Shown: one piece after another, positions 26,588-35,367 of the stretch
Layout of the letters: the number at the start of each line of letters is the position of its first letter
Numbering within the stretch: the first letter of the stretch is position 1
Source: Amycolatopsis orientalis DSM 43388
GTDB taxonomy: Bacteria; Actinomycetota; Actinomycetes; Mycobacteriales; Pseudonocardiaceae
Direction: 5' to 3'
NCBI RefSeq assembly: GCF_000411975.1
Contig: NZ_ASXG01000046.1
Coordinates: 62,001-126,000, forward strand
Length of the DNA: 64,000 nt
The notes under the pieces: generated by a model
What the model was told of the DNA's origin: nothing
The model's input: only the letters and a program-made list of their open reading frames with translations
Database searches by the model: none
Made by a program: the position numbers and the translations under genes

Positions 26588-26714
26588 CCGCCGGAAGGCA
26601 AGCCGCCGTTCACTCCGAAAGTCTGCTCGGTGACCTGGTCAGGATGACCGAACCGCCGCGCGCGCCGACTAGATGCGGGCCAGCAACCGCTGCTCGCTCA
26701 GTTTGGAGAAGGAG

Positions 26715-27455
26715 TCATGCCCGCCAGATCTGGTCCCCCGCGCGAGTCAGCACCACGTTCGGCACGGCGGCGTGCGCCGACAGACGAGTGATCGCGAGCG
26801 TCAGTTCCGCGACATCCCCTGCGGTGAGCATCGCGTCGCGGGCGAGAGAGTCTCGTTTCCACGCCGTCAGATCGGTATCGACGTAGCCGGGACTGAGCGC
26901 GGTCGCGGTGACGCCGTTCGCGTGCTCCTCGAGGGTCACTGTCTCGCACAGCGAGATCAGCCCGGCTTTGCTGGCCCCGTATGCGGCGAGACCGGGCTCT
27001 CCCGCCACGCCGGTGATAGACGCGAGCGCGACAATCTTCGCGCCCGACGCCGGGTTGAGCGCGGCTGTCTCGCGCAATACCGGCAGGCACAACTGAATCA
27101 GCTGGAACTGGGCGCGCAGGTTCACGTTCAGCACCAGGTCGTAAGTCTTCATCGGCATCTCGGCGAGCGGGCCCTCCGCGCCGACGCCTCCGTTGAGGAC
27201 GAGCAGGTCCAGCCGGTCGGCGCCGGACCGGTGCGCGTCGACGAGAGCGCGGAGATCGTCGTCGGACGCGAGGTTCGCCACGACAGGGGTAACCTCGGCG
27301 CCGGTTTCCGCTGCGATTTCTCCTGCGGTGCGGAGCAGCCCTTCTTCCCGGCGCGCGGAAAGGGTGAGCGCATAGCCCTCGAGGGCGAGCCGGCGCGCGA
27401 TTTCCCGTCCGATGCCGCGGGAGGCGCCGGTGACGAGAGCGACGGGTCGGTTCAT
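26715..27455 (-). CDS. Short-chain dehydrogenase/reductase in the acyl-CoA operon
   Basis: 246 residues. TGASRGIG cofactor loop, NGGVG in place of NNAG, and the catalytic YGASK near 158. The start ATG overlaps the APH-like gene's stop (ATGA), making it the last gene of the long minus-strand operon that begins at 36896. With a CoA ligase, acyl-CoA dehydrogenase and thiolase in the same operon it may be the 3-hydroxyacyl-CoA dehydrogenase, but a steroid- or phenol-side-chain dehydrogenase cannot be excluded. Confidence 0.85.
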   Translation of the reverse strand: MNRPVALVTGASRGIGREIARRLALEGYALTLSARREEGLLRTAGEIAAETGAEVTPVVANLASDDDLRALVDAHRSGADRLDLLVLNGGVGAEGPLAEMPMKTYDLVLNVNLRAQFQLIQLCLPVLRETAALNPASGAKIVALASITGVAGEPGLAAYGASKAGLISLCETVTLEEHANGVTATALSPGYVDTDLTAWKRDSLARDAMLTAGDVAELTLAITRLSAHAAVPNVVLTRAGDQIWRA

Positions 27456-28477
27456 GCGAGTCCTGCTTTCAGGGTGTGGTGGCCCGATCGCACGAGGGCG
27501 GGCACGGCTTCGCCGACGGTGTCGAAGCCCTCGCCGACCGTCTCGCCCGCGAGGTGGCGCTGGTGGATTCCCTCGGCGATGACGGCGAGTTTGAAATAGC
27601 CCAGTGCCCGGTAGAACTCCAGGTCGGCGAGGGAACGGCCGCTCGCGCTCGCATACGCCGCCGCGAGTTCCTCGGGCGACAGGAAACCCGGGTTGGCACT
27701 GGGCGCGTGCCGGGCGCCGAGCACCGGCTCGCTGACCGGGTCCCAGTACACCAGCAACAGGCCGAGATCGGCCAGCGGATCGCCGAGGGTCGCCATCTCC
27801 CAGTCGACGATCGCCGCGATCCGGCCGGCGTCCGACCGGTCGAGGATCGTGTTGTCCAGCCGGTAATCCCCGTGCACGATCGCCGCTTCCGACCGCGCCG
27901 GCACGGCCGCGGCCAGCCGGTCGTGCAGTGCCGTCAGCTCGGGCAGGTCCCGGGTCGCCACCCGGTCCCATTGGCCGCGCCAGCGCCGCAGCTGGCGGTT
28001 CAGATATCCGGCCGGGCGGCCGAAATCGCCCAGTCCGATCTCCTCGCAGGGCACCGCGTGCAGCCGGGTGAGCGCTTCGACGAGCGCGATCGAGCAGCGG
28101 CGCGCCTCTTCGGGCTGCAGGACGGCCGCCTCGTGTCCGTCCTGCAGCGTCCGTCCCTCTACATAGGACACGACGGAGAAGGGGACACCGAGCACGTCCG
28201 GGTCTTCGCACAACGCGACCGCCTCGGCGACCGGCACCCCGGTGCCGGCGAGTGCGGCGACGACGCGGAACTCCCGGGCCATGTCGTGCGCGGTCGGGGT
28301 GAGAACGCCGAGCGGCGGGCGGCGCAGCACCCACCGCGCGGCACCGTCGGTGACCAGATACGTCAGGTTCGACTTTCCGCCGGTCAACAGGCGGAGGCTG
28401 AGCTTCCCCGCCGCCCCGGGCACGTGGGCGTCGAAGAACTTCCGCAGCGCGGGAAGGTCGATGCCGGGCAGCGTCAC
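27452..28477 (-). CDS. APH-family phosphotransferase-like protein (ACAD10/11-associated type)
   Basis: 341 residues from a GTG at 28477 (GGAGGAGG upstream; GTGA overlap with the acyl-CoA dehydrogenase). It has the kinase-like fold of aminoglycoside phosphotransferases: TGGKSNLTYLV near 33, catalytic loop HGDYRLDN near 200 and the metal-binding DWEMATLGDPLADLG near 223. In bacteria this family accompanies acyl-CoA dehydrogenases, and in animal ACAD10/11 the two domains are fused; those enzymes phosphorylate 4-hydroxyacyl-CoAs so that the hydroxyl can leave. A similar role on a hydroxylated acyl-CoA fits here. Confidence 0.83.
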   Translation of the reverse strand: MTLPGIDLPALRKFFDAHVPGAAGKLSLRLLTGGKSNLTYLVTDGAARWVLRRPPLGVLTPTAHDMAREFRVVAALAGTGVPVAEAVALCEDPDVLGVPFSVVSYVEGRTLQDGHEAAVLQPEEARRCSIALVEALTRLHAVPCEEIGLGDFGRPAGYLNRQLRRWRGQWDRVATRDLPELTALHDRLAAAVPARSEAAIVHGDYRLDNTILDRSDAGRIAAIVDWEMATLGDPLADLGLLLVYWDPVSEPVLGARHAPSANPGFLSPEELAAAYASASGRSLADLEFYRALGYFKLAVIAEGIHQRHLAGETVGEGFDTVGEAVPALVRSGHHTLKAGLA

Positions 28478-29679
28478 CGGCCCTCCTCCAGTCGGCGCTG
28501 CGCACGGCGAATCACGCGGCGCGCGATCGACCAGCGGTGGGTTTCCGACGGACCGTCGTAGATCCGGAACGGCCGGACCTCCCGGTAGAGCCGCGACAAC
28601 GGGGCGTCGCCGGAGATGCCGAGCGCGCCGCAGACCTGCAGGGAACGGTCCACGACCCGGTTGACGGCCTCGGCGACGAACGTCTTGGCGATCGAGGTGA
28701 TGTGCCCGGCGGGCGCGCCGGTGTCGATGTCCCAGCAGGCCTTGAGGATCAGTGCCCGGCTCGTCTCGATGTCGATCTCGTTGTCGGCGAGCAGCTGCTG
28801 CGCCATGCCAAGATCGCCGAGCCGGCCGCCGAACGCTTTCCGGGTGGCGGCCCGTTCCGCGGCGAGGTCGGCCGCCCGGCGGGCCGTGCCCAGCCACCGC
28901 ATGCAGTGCGTCGTCCGGGCCGGTCCGAGCCGGACCTGTGCGTACTCGAACCCCTTGTCCGGTTCGCCGAGGACCGCGTCGGCGGGGACTTCCAGATCGG
29001 TGAAGCGCAGTTCCGCGTGGCCGGCGAACATGCTCTCGTCCAGGGTTTCGATGTCCCGCACCCGCGTGAAGCCCGCTGCGCCCGCGTCGACGAGGAACAT
29101 CGTGGCGCCGCCGCGGGAGCCCGGCTCGCCGCTCGTCCGGGCCATCACGATGGCGAAGTCGGCGTCCCGGGCGCCGGTGATGAACCACTTGTGGCCGTTG
29201 ATGAGCCAGCCCGCGGAGGTGCGTTCCGCGGTGGTCCGCAGCGCGCTCGGGTCCGAACCGGCGCCGGGTGCGGGTTCGGTCATCGCGAAGCAGGATCGGG
29301 CGGCGCCCGCGGCCAGCGGCCGGAGGTAGCGTTCGCGTTGCTCCGGCGTGGCCACCCGCTCCAGCAGATGCATGTTGCCCTCGTCCGGTGCCGCGCAGTT
29401 CAGCGCGAGCGGACCGAACAGCGAGTAGCCCGCCGCCTCGAAAACCGGCGCGCGGTCGCGCATGTCCAGCCCCAGTCCTCCGTATTCGGCGCTGACGTGC
29501 GGGCTGAACACCTTCGCCTCGCGGGCCGCCTCCTGCAATGCCCGGCGGACCGAGTCGGGGGCGTCGTGCGCGGACCCGCGGTGCTCGGTCTCCACCGGAA
29601 GCACGACGTCGCGGACGAGGTTTTCGATGCGGCGCACGATGTCCGCGACGTCAGGCGAGACGTCGAACTGCACTGGCAC
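28474..29679 (-). CDS. Acyl-CoA dehydrogenase (ACAD10/11-like)
   Basis: 401 residues from a GTG at 29679 (GAGGAG upstream). FAD-binding segments CFAMTEPAPGAGSD near 130 and WFITGARDADFAIVMAR near 162, the QVCGALGISGD helix near 345 and YDGPSETHR near 375 are typical of the ACAD10/11-like branch. It would introduce a double bond into, or with the APH-like partner process, an acyl-CoA made by the ligase at 35364-36896. Electrons would go to ETF, which is not encoded here. Confidence 0.87.
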   Translation of the reverse strand: MPVQFDVSPDVADIVRRIENLVRDVVLPVETEHRGSAHDAPDSVRRALQEAAREAKVFSPHVSAEYGGLGLDMRDRAPVFEAAGYSLFGPLALNCAAPDEGNMHLLERVATPEQRERYLRPLAAGAARSCFAMTEPAPGAGSDPSALRTTAERTSAGWLINGHKWFITGARDADFAIVMARTSGEPGSRGGATMFLVDAGAAGFTRVRDIETLDESMFAGHAELRFTDLEVPADAVLGEPDKGFEYAQVRLGPARTTHCMRWLGTARRAADLAAERAATRKAFGGRLGDLGMAQQLLADNEIDIETSRALILKACWDIDTGAPAGHITSIAKTFVAEAVNRVVDRSLQVCGALGISGDAPLSRLYREVRPFRIYDGPSETHRWSIARRVIRRAQRRLEEGR

Positions 29680-29726
29680 AGGTTCTCCTCAGAGGATTCG
29701 CTTGGTACACAGGGAAAGCGCCGCGG

Positions 29727-30950
29727 TCAGGTTCCGGCGCGCGCCGCGGCTCGCCGCGCGGCGAACTCGAGCGCGTCGGCCCAAGCGGCGCCTCGGGCAA
29801 GGAGAGCGCGGTACTTCATCACCACGGATTGCCCGTTCAGCGTCAGCACGCCGGTGAGCCGGTCGCCGCGGCGGTAGAGCGCGACGAACCGGTCTGTCTC
29901 GGGATCCCCGGACACCACCCGGACCTCGTCCGCGCCGGGCACGCCGACGAACTGGATGCGGCTCCCGTACCAGTCCGACCAGAAGTACGGCACCGTCGAA
30001 TAAGGCTTCGCGTTCGCCGGATCCAGCGCGTTGCGGGCCGCGGCGGCGCCTTGTTCCGCCGCGCTGGTCCAGTGCTCGATCCGCATGACCTCGTCGAAGA
30101 GCGGGTTGTGCCAGCGCGCCACGTCCCCGGCGGCGAAGACGCCGGTCGCGCCCTCGGCGGCCAGCGACGCGTCGCACCGGACGCCGTTGCCGATGTCCAG
30201 TCCGGACCCGGCGAGCCACCCGGTAGCCGGATCGGCGCCGATCCCCGCCACCACCAGGTCGGCGGGCAGCACGGTTCCGTCCGCGAGCCGCACCCCGGTG
30301 ACCTTCCCGGCCGTGCTCGTGATCTCCCGCACCGCCACGCCGCAGCGCAAATCAGTGCCGGCCCGGTGGTGCAGGCCAGCCACCGCCTCGCCCAGTTCCT
30401 CGCCGATCGCCCGGACCAGCGGCGTCGGCGCGGCTTCCACGATCGTGACCGGCAAGCCGCGTTTACGCGCCCCCGAGGCGACCTCGGAGCCGATGAACCC
30501 CGAACCGATGACCACCGTGCGGGCACCGGAGTCGAGAGCGGCGCGCACCGCGACGGCGTCGTCGAGAGTCCGAAGGGTGTGCACGCCGGCGATGCCTTCC
30601 GTGCCGGGCAGCCGCCGGGCCGTCGCCCCGGTGGCGATGACCAGTGCGTCGTACCGGATCTCGCCTCCCCCGGCCAGGACCGCCTGGTCGGCCGGGTCGA
30701 CCGCCTCGGCGGGCGTTCCGAGCCGGAGGTCGACTCCGAGTTCGTCGCGCAGGTGGCGTTCTTCCCGGAAAGTCACGTCGGGCTTTTCGTCAGCGTCGAG
30801 GTACGCCTTCGACAACGGAGGACGGTCGTAAGGGAGGTGTTCCTCGTCGCCGATCAGCGTGACGGCGCCGGTGAACCCGGCTTTGCGGGCGCCTTCCACC
30901 GCACGCAGCCCGGCCAGGGAGGCACCGACGACAACCAACCGCTCGGTCAC
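29727..30950 (-). CDS. NAD(P)H:ferredoxin reductase for the P450 system
   Basis: 407 residues from a GTG at 30950 that overlaps the ferredoxin stop (GTGA). It has two Rossmann folds, VVVGASLAGLRA at the N-terminus for FAD and VVIGSGFIGSEVA near 148 for NAD(P), the FAD motif VFAAGDVA near 280 and the C-terminal VPYFWSD. This is the putidaredoxin-reductase family. Directly coupled to a [3Fe-4S] ferredoxin and in the same cluster as a P450, it should supply electrons to that P450, as CreE does in the C. glutamicum Cre system. Confidence 0.9.
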   Translation of the reverse strand: MTERLVVVGASLAGLRAVEGARKAGFTGAVTLIGDEEHLPYDRPPLSKAYLDADEKPDVTFREERHLRDELGVDLRLGTPAEAVDPADQAVLAGGGEIRYDALVIATGATARRLPGTEGIAGVHTLRTLDDAVAVRAALDSGARTVVIGSGFIGSEVASGARKRGLPVTIVEAAPTPLVRAIGEELGEAVAGLHHRAGTDLRCGVAVREITSTAGKVTGVRLADGTVLPADLVVAGIGADPATGWLAGSGLDIGNGVRCDASLAAEGATGVFAAGDVARWHNPLFDEVMRIEHWTSAAEQGAAAARNALDPANAKPYSTVPYFWSDWYGSRIQFVGVPGADEVRVVSGDPETDRFVALYRRGDRLTGVLTLNGQSVVMKYRALLARGAAWADALEFAARRAAARAGT

Positions 30951-31141
30951 TGCTCGGCCAATCGGAGCGCTTCGGTGGGGCAGCCTTCGACGGCCGCGCG
31001 CACCTCGTCGAGGCGATCGTCGTCGACGGTTTCGGTCAGCAGCATCAGATCGCCGTTCTCGTCGACCTCGAAGACCTCTGGCGCCATGGCTTCGCAGATG
31101 CCGAGCCCGGTGCACTTGCTGCGATCGACAGTGACCTTCAT
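30947..31141 (-). CDS. [3Fe-4S]-type ferredoxin
   Basis: 64 residues. CTGLGIC near residues 10-16 and a C-terminal CPTEAL give three Cys ligands, with Gly-Leu-Gly in place of the fourth, typical of the [3Fe-4S] ferredoxins that serve actinomycete P450s. The protein is acidic, as expected for a redox partner. It sits between the thiolase and the reductase genes, and the latter is translationally coupled to it. Confidence 0.9.
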   Translation of the reverse strand: MKVTVDRSKCTGLGICEAMAPEVFEVDENGDLMLLTETVDDDRLDEVRAAVEGCPTEALRLAEQ

Positions 31142-31172
31142 GGCAAATCCCTTTCGTGGTGGCGATTCTGGG

Positions 31173-32357
31173 TCAGAGGCGTTCGATGACGGTCGCGTTG
31201 GCCATCCCGCCGGCCTCGCACATGGTCTGCAGGCCGTAGCGACCGCCAGTGGCCTGCAAGTGGTGCACGAGCGTGGTCAGCAGACGCGTCCCGGACGCGC
31301 CGAGGGGATGGCCCAGCGCGATGGCTCCGCCGCGCGGATTGAGCCGCTCGCCGTCCGCGCGCAGTTCTTGCTGCCACACCAGCGGTACCGGGGCGAACGC
31401 TTCGTTGACCTCGTACGCATCCACCTGGTCGATGGAGAGGTTCGCGCGGCGCAGGACTTTCTCGGTGGCGGGCACGACACCGGTCAACATCAGCAACGGA
31501 TCGCTGCCGGTCACCGCGAAGGAGTGGAACCGTGCCTTCGGCCGCAGCCCGAGCGCGTTCGCTTTCGCCTCGCTCATGATCAGCACCGCGGACGCGCCGT
31601 CGGTCAACGGCGACGAGTTGCCCGCCGTGATGCGCCAGTCGATCTCCGGAAACCGTTCCGGCAACCCCGGATCGGCGAAGGCGGGCTTCAGCGCGCGCAG
31701 CCCCTCGGCGGTGGTGGCCGGGCGGATCGTCTCGTCCGCGACCGCGGCGGTTCCGTCCGGTCCGGGAACGGCGACGATCTCATCGTCGAACCCGCCTGCC
31801 GCCGCCGTCTCCGCGGCCCGCGCGTGGGACCGGGCGGAGAACTCGTCCAGCACGTCCCGGTCCAGTTTCCACCGCGCGGAGATGAGCTCCGCCGAAACGC
31901 CCTGGCCGACCAATCCGGCGGGAAAACGAGCGGCCATGGCCGAGCCGTACGGGTCCTGCCCGAGCGTGGCGGTGCCCATCGGCACCCGGCTCATCGACTC
32001 GACCCCGCAGGCGATCGCGATGTCGTAGCCGCCCGCGACGACGCCTTGGGCGGCGAACTGCGCGGCCTGCTGACTGGAGCCGCACTGCCGGTCCACGGTG
32101 GTGGCGGGAACGGCTTCCGGGAAACCGGCCCCGAGAACGGCGTTGCGGGTGATGTTGAGCGACTGCTCCCCCGCTTGGCCGACGCATCCGCCGATGACGT
32201 CGTCCACCGTCGCGGGATCGAGCCCGTTGCGCTCGACCAAAGCCCGCAGGACGTGCGCGAGCAGATCAGCGGGATGGACGCCGGACAGCTGCCCGCCCGG
32301 CTTTCCCTTGCCGGACGGCGTGCGCACGGCGTCGACGATCACCGCGTGTGCGGTCAT
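31173..32357 (-). CDS. Thiolase (acetyl-CoA acyltransferase)
   Basis: 394 residues from the ATG at 32357 (GGGAG upstream). It has the acyl-accepting Cys92 in DRQCGSSQQA, NEAFAPVPLVW near 318, His350 in GHPLGASG and Cys380 in MCEAGG. The last motif usually reads CxGGG; Glu-Ala here is a mild variation seen in steroid/aromatic side-chain thiolases. It would cleave a 3-ketoacyl-CoA to release acetyl- or propionyl-CoA. With the ligase, acyl-CoA dehydrogenase and SDR in this operon, it completes a side-chain beta-oxidation set apart from an obvious enoyl-CoA hydratase. Confidence 0.88.
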   Translation of the reverse strand: MTAHAVIVDAVRTPSGKGKPGGQLSGVHPADLLAHVLRALVERNGLDPATVDDVIGGCVGQAGEQSLNITRNAVLGAGFPEAVPATTVDRQCGSSQQAAQFAAQGVVAGGYDIAIACGVESMSRVPMGTATLGQDPYGSAMAARFPAGLVGQGVSAELISARWKLDRDVLDEFSARSHARAAETAAAGGFDDEIVAVPGPDGTAAVADETIRPATTAEGLRALKPAFADPGLPERFPEIDWRITAGNSSPLTDGASAVLIMSEAKANALGLRPKARFHSFAVTGSDPLLMLTGVVPATEKVLRRANLSIDQVDAYEVNEAFAPVPLVWQQELRADGERLNPRGGAIALGHPLGASGTRLLTTLVHHLQATGGRYGLQTMCEAGGMANATVIERL

Positions 32358-32397
32358 GTGCTTGCTCCCTCTCGAAAACGGCGGCCCAGGGCCGGGA

Positions 32398-34044
32398 TCA
32401 CGACTGCGCGCCAGCGCCGGAATCGGCCGCCCACGCTTCCAGCACGGCGAGTTCCGGCAGTTCCGCGGCCAGCGTCGCGTCGTCGTCATCGGCGCGCGTT
32501 TCTCCGGCGCCGACCCGGCCGAGCCAGACTTCCCCGGTGGTGCCGTCCACGGTGATCTCGTCGCCGGGCCGGATGACCGGACCGTTCTCCCCGACCGTGA
32601 CCGCGCCGTCCGCGAACCGCAGTGCCTCGGCACCGACCACCGCCGGGATGCCCCAGCCGCGGGCGACGACGGCCGCGTGGCTGACCAGTCCGCCGCGGCC
32701 GGTGAGGATGCCGGCGGCGACCGACATCGCGGCGACGTCTTCCGGGCTGGTTTCCGGCCGCACAAGAACGAATTCGCCCTCCGCGGTCATCGCCGCGTCG
32801 AGGTCGAGGACCGCCGCCCCGCTGACCCGGCCCGGCGAAGCGCCCAGGCCGACGGTCACCGCCGAGCCGTTTCCGGCGTTCCCGAGATTCGCCGCCGCGA
32901 GCACCTCGGCGCGCGCTTTGGCGCGGGTCTCGGCCGGCACCCGAGCCACCGCTTCGCGAGGGGTGAGCGCGATTTCCGGGTCTCGGGTGAGGGCGACCGC
33001 CGTGCGCACCGCCGCGACCGCGCCCCGCTTCCCGACGCGGGTCTGGAGCACCCACAGGCGACCGGACTCGACGGTGAACTCGACGTCGCACAGGTCCCGG
33101 TAATGCCGCTCCAGCGTCCGCAGATGACCGCGAAGCTCGGCGGCGACGCCGGGCAGCTGGTCGGCCAGCGCGGACACCGGCAGCGTGCGCGCGGTACCGG
33201 CCACGACATCTTCGCCTTGTGCCTTCGGCAGGTAGTCGCCGTAGAGACCTTCGTGCCCGGTCGAGGGGTCCCGGGTGAAAACGACGCCTGTCCCGGAGTC
33301 CTGGTCCCGGTTGCCGAAGACCATCGCCTGCACGTTGACGGCGGTGCCGAGATCGTCCGGGACGTTCTCGTGCTTGCGGTAGGCGCGGGCGCGCGGGCTC
33401 CGCCACGAACGGAACACGGCCTCGATCGCGGCGCGCAGTTGCTCGGCGGGGTCCGCGGGGACTTCCTGGCCGGCCGCCGCCGCGATCCGCTTCTTCAACA
33501 CGACGACCTCGGCCCGAGGATCGGCCCCGTCGGTCGCCGCGCCCAACTGCTCGGCGGGAACGCCGAGAACGGTCGTGGCGAACATGCGCAGGAAACGCCG
33601 GTAGCTGTCCCAGGCGAACTGCGGGTCGCCCGACACCGCGGCCAGTCCTTCGACGGTTTCGTCATTGAGCCCGAGATTCAGGACGGTGTCGAGCATGCCG
33701 GGCATGGATTTCGGCGCGCCGCTGCGCACGGCGAGCAACAGCGGGTCGGCCGGATCTCCCAGGCGGCGCCCGACGTTCGCCTCCAAGCGCTCGCAGTGGG
33801 AGCGCACCGTGTCGTCCAGTCCCGCCGGCCAGCCCTCGCGCAGATAGGCGCGGCACACGTCGACGGTCAGCGTGAACCCGGGCGGCACCGGCAGGCCCAG
33901 CACCGAGGTCATCTCGGCCAGGCCGGCCCCTTTGCCGCCGAGAAGACCGGCGAGTTCGCGAGGCGGGCGGGAGTGGCGATGGTCGAACGCGTACGCGGCC
34001 GCCGAGCGGTCCGAAGCCGGTTCCACGGAGATCATGTCAGTCAC
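32398..34044 (-). CDS. PPDK/PEP-synthase-like protein with ATP-binding and phosphohistidine domains only (CreHI-type phosphotransferase component)
   Basis: 548 residues from a GTG at 34044; full pyruvate phosphate dikinase is about 880. The N-terminal ATP-grasp domain is clear: GGKGAGLAEM at 36-45, RSGAPKSMPGMLDTVLNLG near 105 and FGNRDQDSGTGVVFTRDPS near 245. The swivelling domain follows, with the phosphorylated His456 in GGLVSHAAVVAR. The C-terminal PEP/pyruvate barrel is missing, so this is not a dikinase of central metabolism. Such split proteins phosphorylate phenols, as in phenylphosphate synthase and the C. glutamicum 4-cresol phosphotransferase CreHI. Its likely partner is the protein at 37847-39577. 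Confidence 0.87.
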   Translation of the reverse strand: MTDMISVEPASDRSAAAYAFDHRHSRPPRELAGLLGGKGAGLAEMTSVLGLPVPPGFTLTVDVCRAYLREGWPAGLDDTVRSHCERLEANVGRRLGDPADPLLLAVRSGAPKSMPGMLDTVLNLGLNDETVEGLAAVSGDPQFAWDSYRRFLRMFATTVLGVPAEQLGAATDGADPRAEVVVLKKRIAAAAGQEVPADPAEQLRAAIEAVFRSWRSPRARAYRKHENVPDDLGTAVNVQAMVFGNRDQDSGTGVVFTRDPSTGHEGLYGDYLPKAQGEDVVAGTARTLPVSALADQLPGVAAELRGHLRTLERHYRDLCDVEFTVESGRLWVLQTRVGKRGAVAAVRTAVALTRDPEIALTPREAVARVPAETRAKARAEVLAAANLGNAGNGSAVTVGLGASPGRVSGAAVLDLDAAMTAEGEFVLVRPETSPEDVAAMSVAAGILTGRGGLVSHAAVVARGWGIPAVVGAEALRFADGAVTVGENGPVIRPGDEITVDGTTGEVWLGRVGAGETRADDDDATLAAELPELAVLEAWAADSGAGAQS

Positions 34045-34055
34045 GGGTAGCCGCC

Positions 34056-34706
34056 TCAATGTCCGTCCGTCGCGCTGCGATGCCTGCCGAGCGTGCTCAT
34101 CAAGTCCTGGTGCAGCGCCATCCACACGTCGTGATAGCTGTCCGACATCGGCGCGGTGAACGCCCGCGCGTCGCCGTCTTGGATCCGCTGCCACGCCTGG
34201 GTCAGCCGCGGGGCGTACCAGCCGTACCGGGGAAGCGAGCGCGCCGCGTCCTCGGTCAGGCGGACCGCGGCGGTGTGCACGTCGGCGAGCTGCGCGAGCA
34301 CGCGTTCGTCGTGTCCGGCGTCGCTGTGGTCGTTGGGCGAGCCGTCGCGGACCTGCCAGTCGGTGCACAGCTGTTTGAACGGCCCGTTCAACTCGACGAA
34401 CCGTTCGTCGGCCAGCTCCACCGCGGCACGGGCGCCGTAGCGGTCGAGTTCGGCGGCCAGCTCGCCCTCGAGCCAGGCGCGCCCGGCCGGGGCCAGGACG
34501 TACCCGCTTATCCGGCCGCCCCGCTGGACGCACAGCCCGTTTTCGGCCGCCGCGGCCAGCTCGGCTTCCACCGCGTCGGCGTCGAGCCCGGTCCAGCCGG
34601 CCACCGCGGCCGGCGCGGCGAGCCCGACGATGCGGAGCACGTGCAGGCAGTGCAGCCGCGTCGTCTCCGGCGCGGTCGCCGGGCCGGCGGTTTCGGGGGT
34701 GCTCAT
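34056..34706 (-). CDS. Unrecognised winged-helix-like protein encoded between the phosphatase and phosphotransferase genes
   Basis: 216 residues from the ATG at 34706 with GAGGAGG upstream. The first 75 residues resemble a winged helix (LHVLRIVGLAAPAAVAGWTG, then a basic turn and LAPAGRAWLEGEL), as in MarR/PadR-like proteins. The remainder is helical and acidic with no known domain. It is 11 bp before the dikinase-like gene and in the same operon, so it may be an accessory subunit of the phosphotransferase or a local regulator. I do not recognise it further. Confidence 0.75.
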   Translation of the reverse strand: MSTPETAGPATAPETTRLHCLHVLRIVGLAAPAAVAGWTGLDADAVEAELAAAAENGLCVQRGGRISGYVLAPAGRAWLEGELAAELDRYGARAAVELADERFVELNGPFKQLCTDWQVRDGSPNDHSDAGHDERVLAQLADVHTAAVRLTEDAARSLPRYGWYAPRLTQAWQRIQDGDARAFTAPMSDSYHDVWMALHQDLMSTLGRHRSATDGH

Positions 34707-34740
34707 CGGAAACCTCCTCGTCGAGATCCGTTCACAGCGA

Positions 34741-35367
34741 TCAGCGCTCAGCCTCGGCCGCGGGCTGGCTCCAGTGCAAATGCGCGCGGTCGTTCGCGGT
34801 GCGCAGCGTCCGGTAGCCGTCGGACGCCGCGACGACCCGGCTGACCGAGGTGTAGTCGGGCTGGAAGAACATCGGCAGCGCCGTGCCGAGGATGTGCGCC
34901 AGGTACACGTTGATGACCCCGCCGTGGCAGACGACCGCGACCGTGCCGTTCGAGTGCGCGCCGACAATGCCTTCCAGCGCCTCCACCGCACGGCGCCGGA
35001 ACGCGTCCATGTCGAACTCGTATCCGTGCCACTTGCCCCGCAGCAGGTCCTCCCACTGCTGGCGCCGATCGCCGGTGTAGTCCTCGGACGGGACGTACAC
35101 CGGCGCGCCGTAGTCGAACTCCGCGACACCGCTGCGCTCCTCGACCGCCAGCCCCAGCCGTTTCGCCAGGGGCGCGGCGGTTTCCCGGGCCCGCGCCATC
35201 GGACTGCTGTAGACCGCCTGGATTTCCCGCGCCTGCGGCCGGGTCAGGAATTCGGCGAGCCGCTCGGCCTGCTGCAGTCCGCCGGGCGTGAGCCCGGGGT
35301 CGACCCCGCCGGTGTCCGAGGACGCCGGCACCGGCTGGGCGTGGCGGATGAGAAGCAGCTGCATCAT
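34741..35367 (-). CDS. Histidine-phosphatase-superfamily protein, candidate aryl-phosphate phosphohydrolase
   Basis: 208 residues; the start ATG at 35367 overlaps the ligase stop (ATGA). The family signature IRHAQP with phospho-acceptor His9, the second active-site His in VVCHGGVINV near 147, and Arg and Glu residues in between (SSPMARARETA) are intact. This is the phosphoglycerate-mutase-like fold. In a cluster with a phenol phosphotransferase and a P450 it is well placed to remove phosphate after side-chain oxidation, the job of CreD in the 4-cresol pathway. Whether it is orthologous to CreD I cannot tell. Confidence 0.85.
   Translation of the reverse strand: MMQLLLIRHAQPVPASSDTGGVDPGLTPGGLQQAERLAEFLTRPQAREIQAVYSSPMARARETAAPLAKRLGLAVEERSGVAEFDYGAPVYVPSEDYTGDRRQQWEDLLRGKWHGYEFDMDAFRRRAVEALEGIVGAHSNGTVAVVCHGGVINVYLAHILGTALPMFFQPDYTSVSRVVAASDGYRTLRTANDRAHLHWSQPAAEAER

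Noticed and set aside
29538..32555. 1005-codon plus-strand frame opposite ACAD, ferredoxin reductase, ferredoxin and thiolase
   Set aside because: No recognisable domain and no ribosome site; all four genes opposite have clear catalytic motifs.
32398..34044. Ordinary pyruvate phosphate dikinase
   Set aside because: The C-terminal PEP/pyruvate-binding barrel is absent (548 versus about 880 residues) and the context is a P450 cluster.
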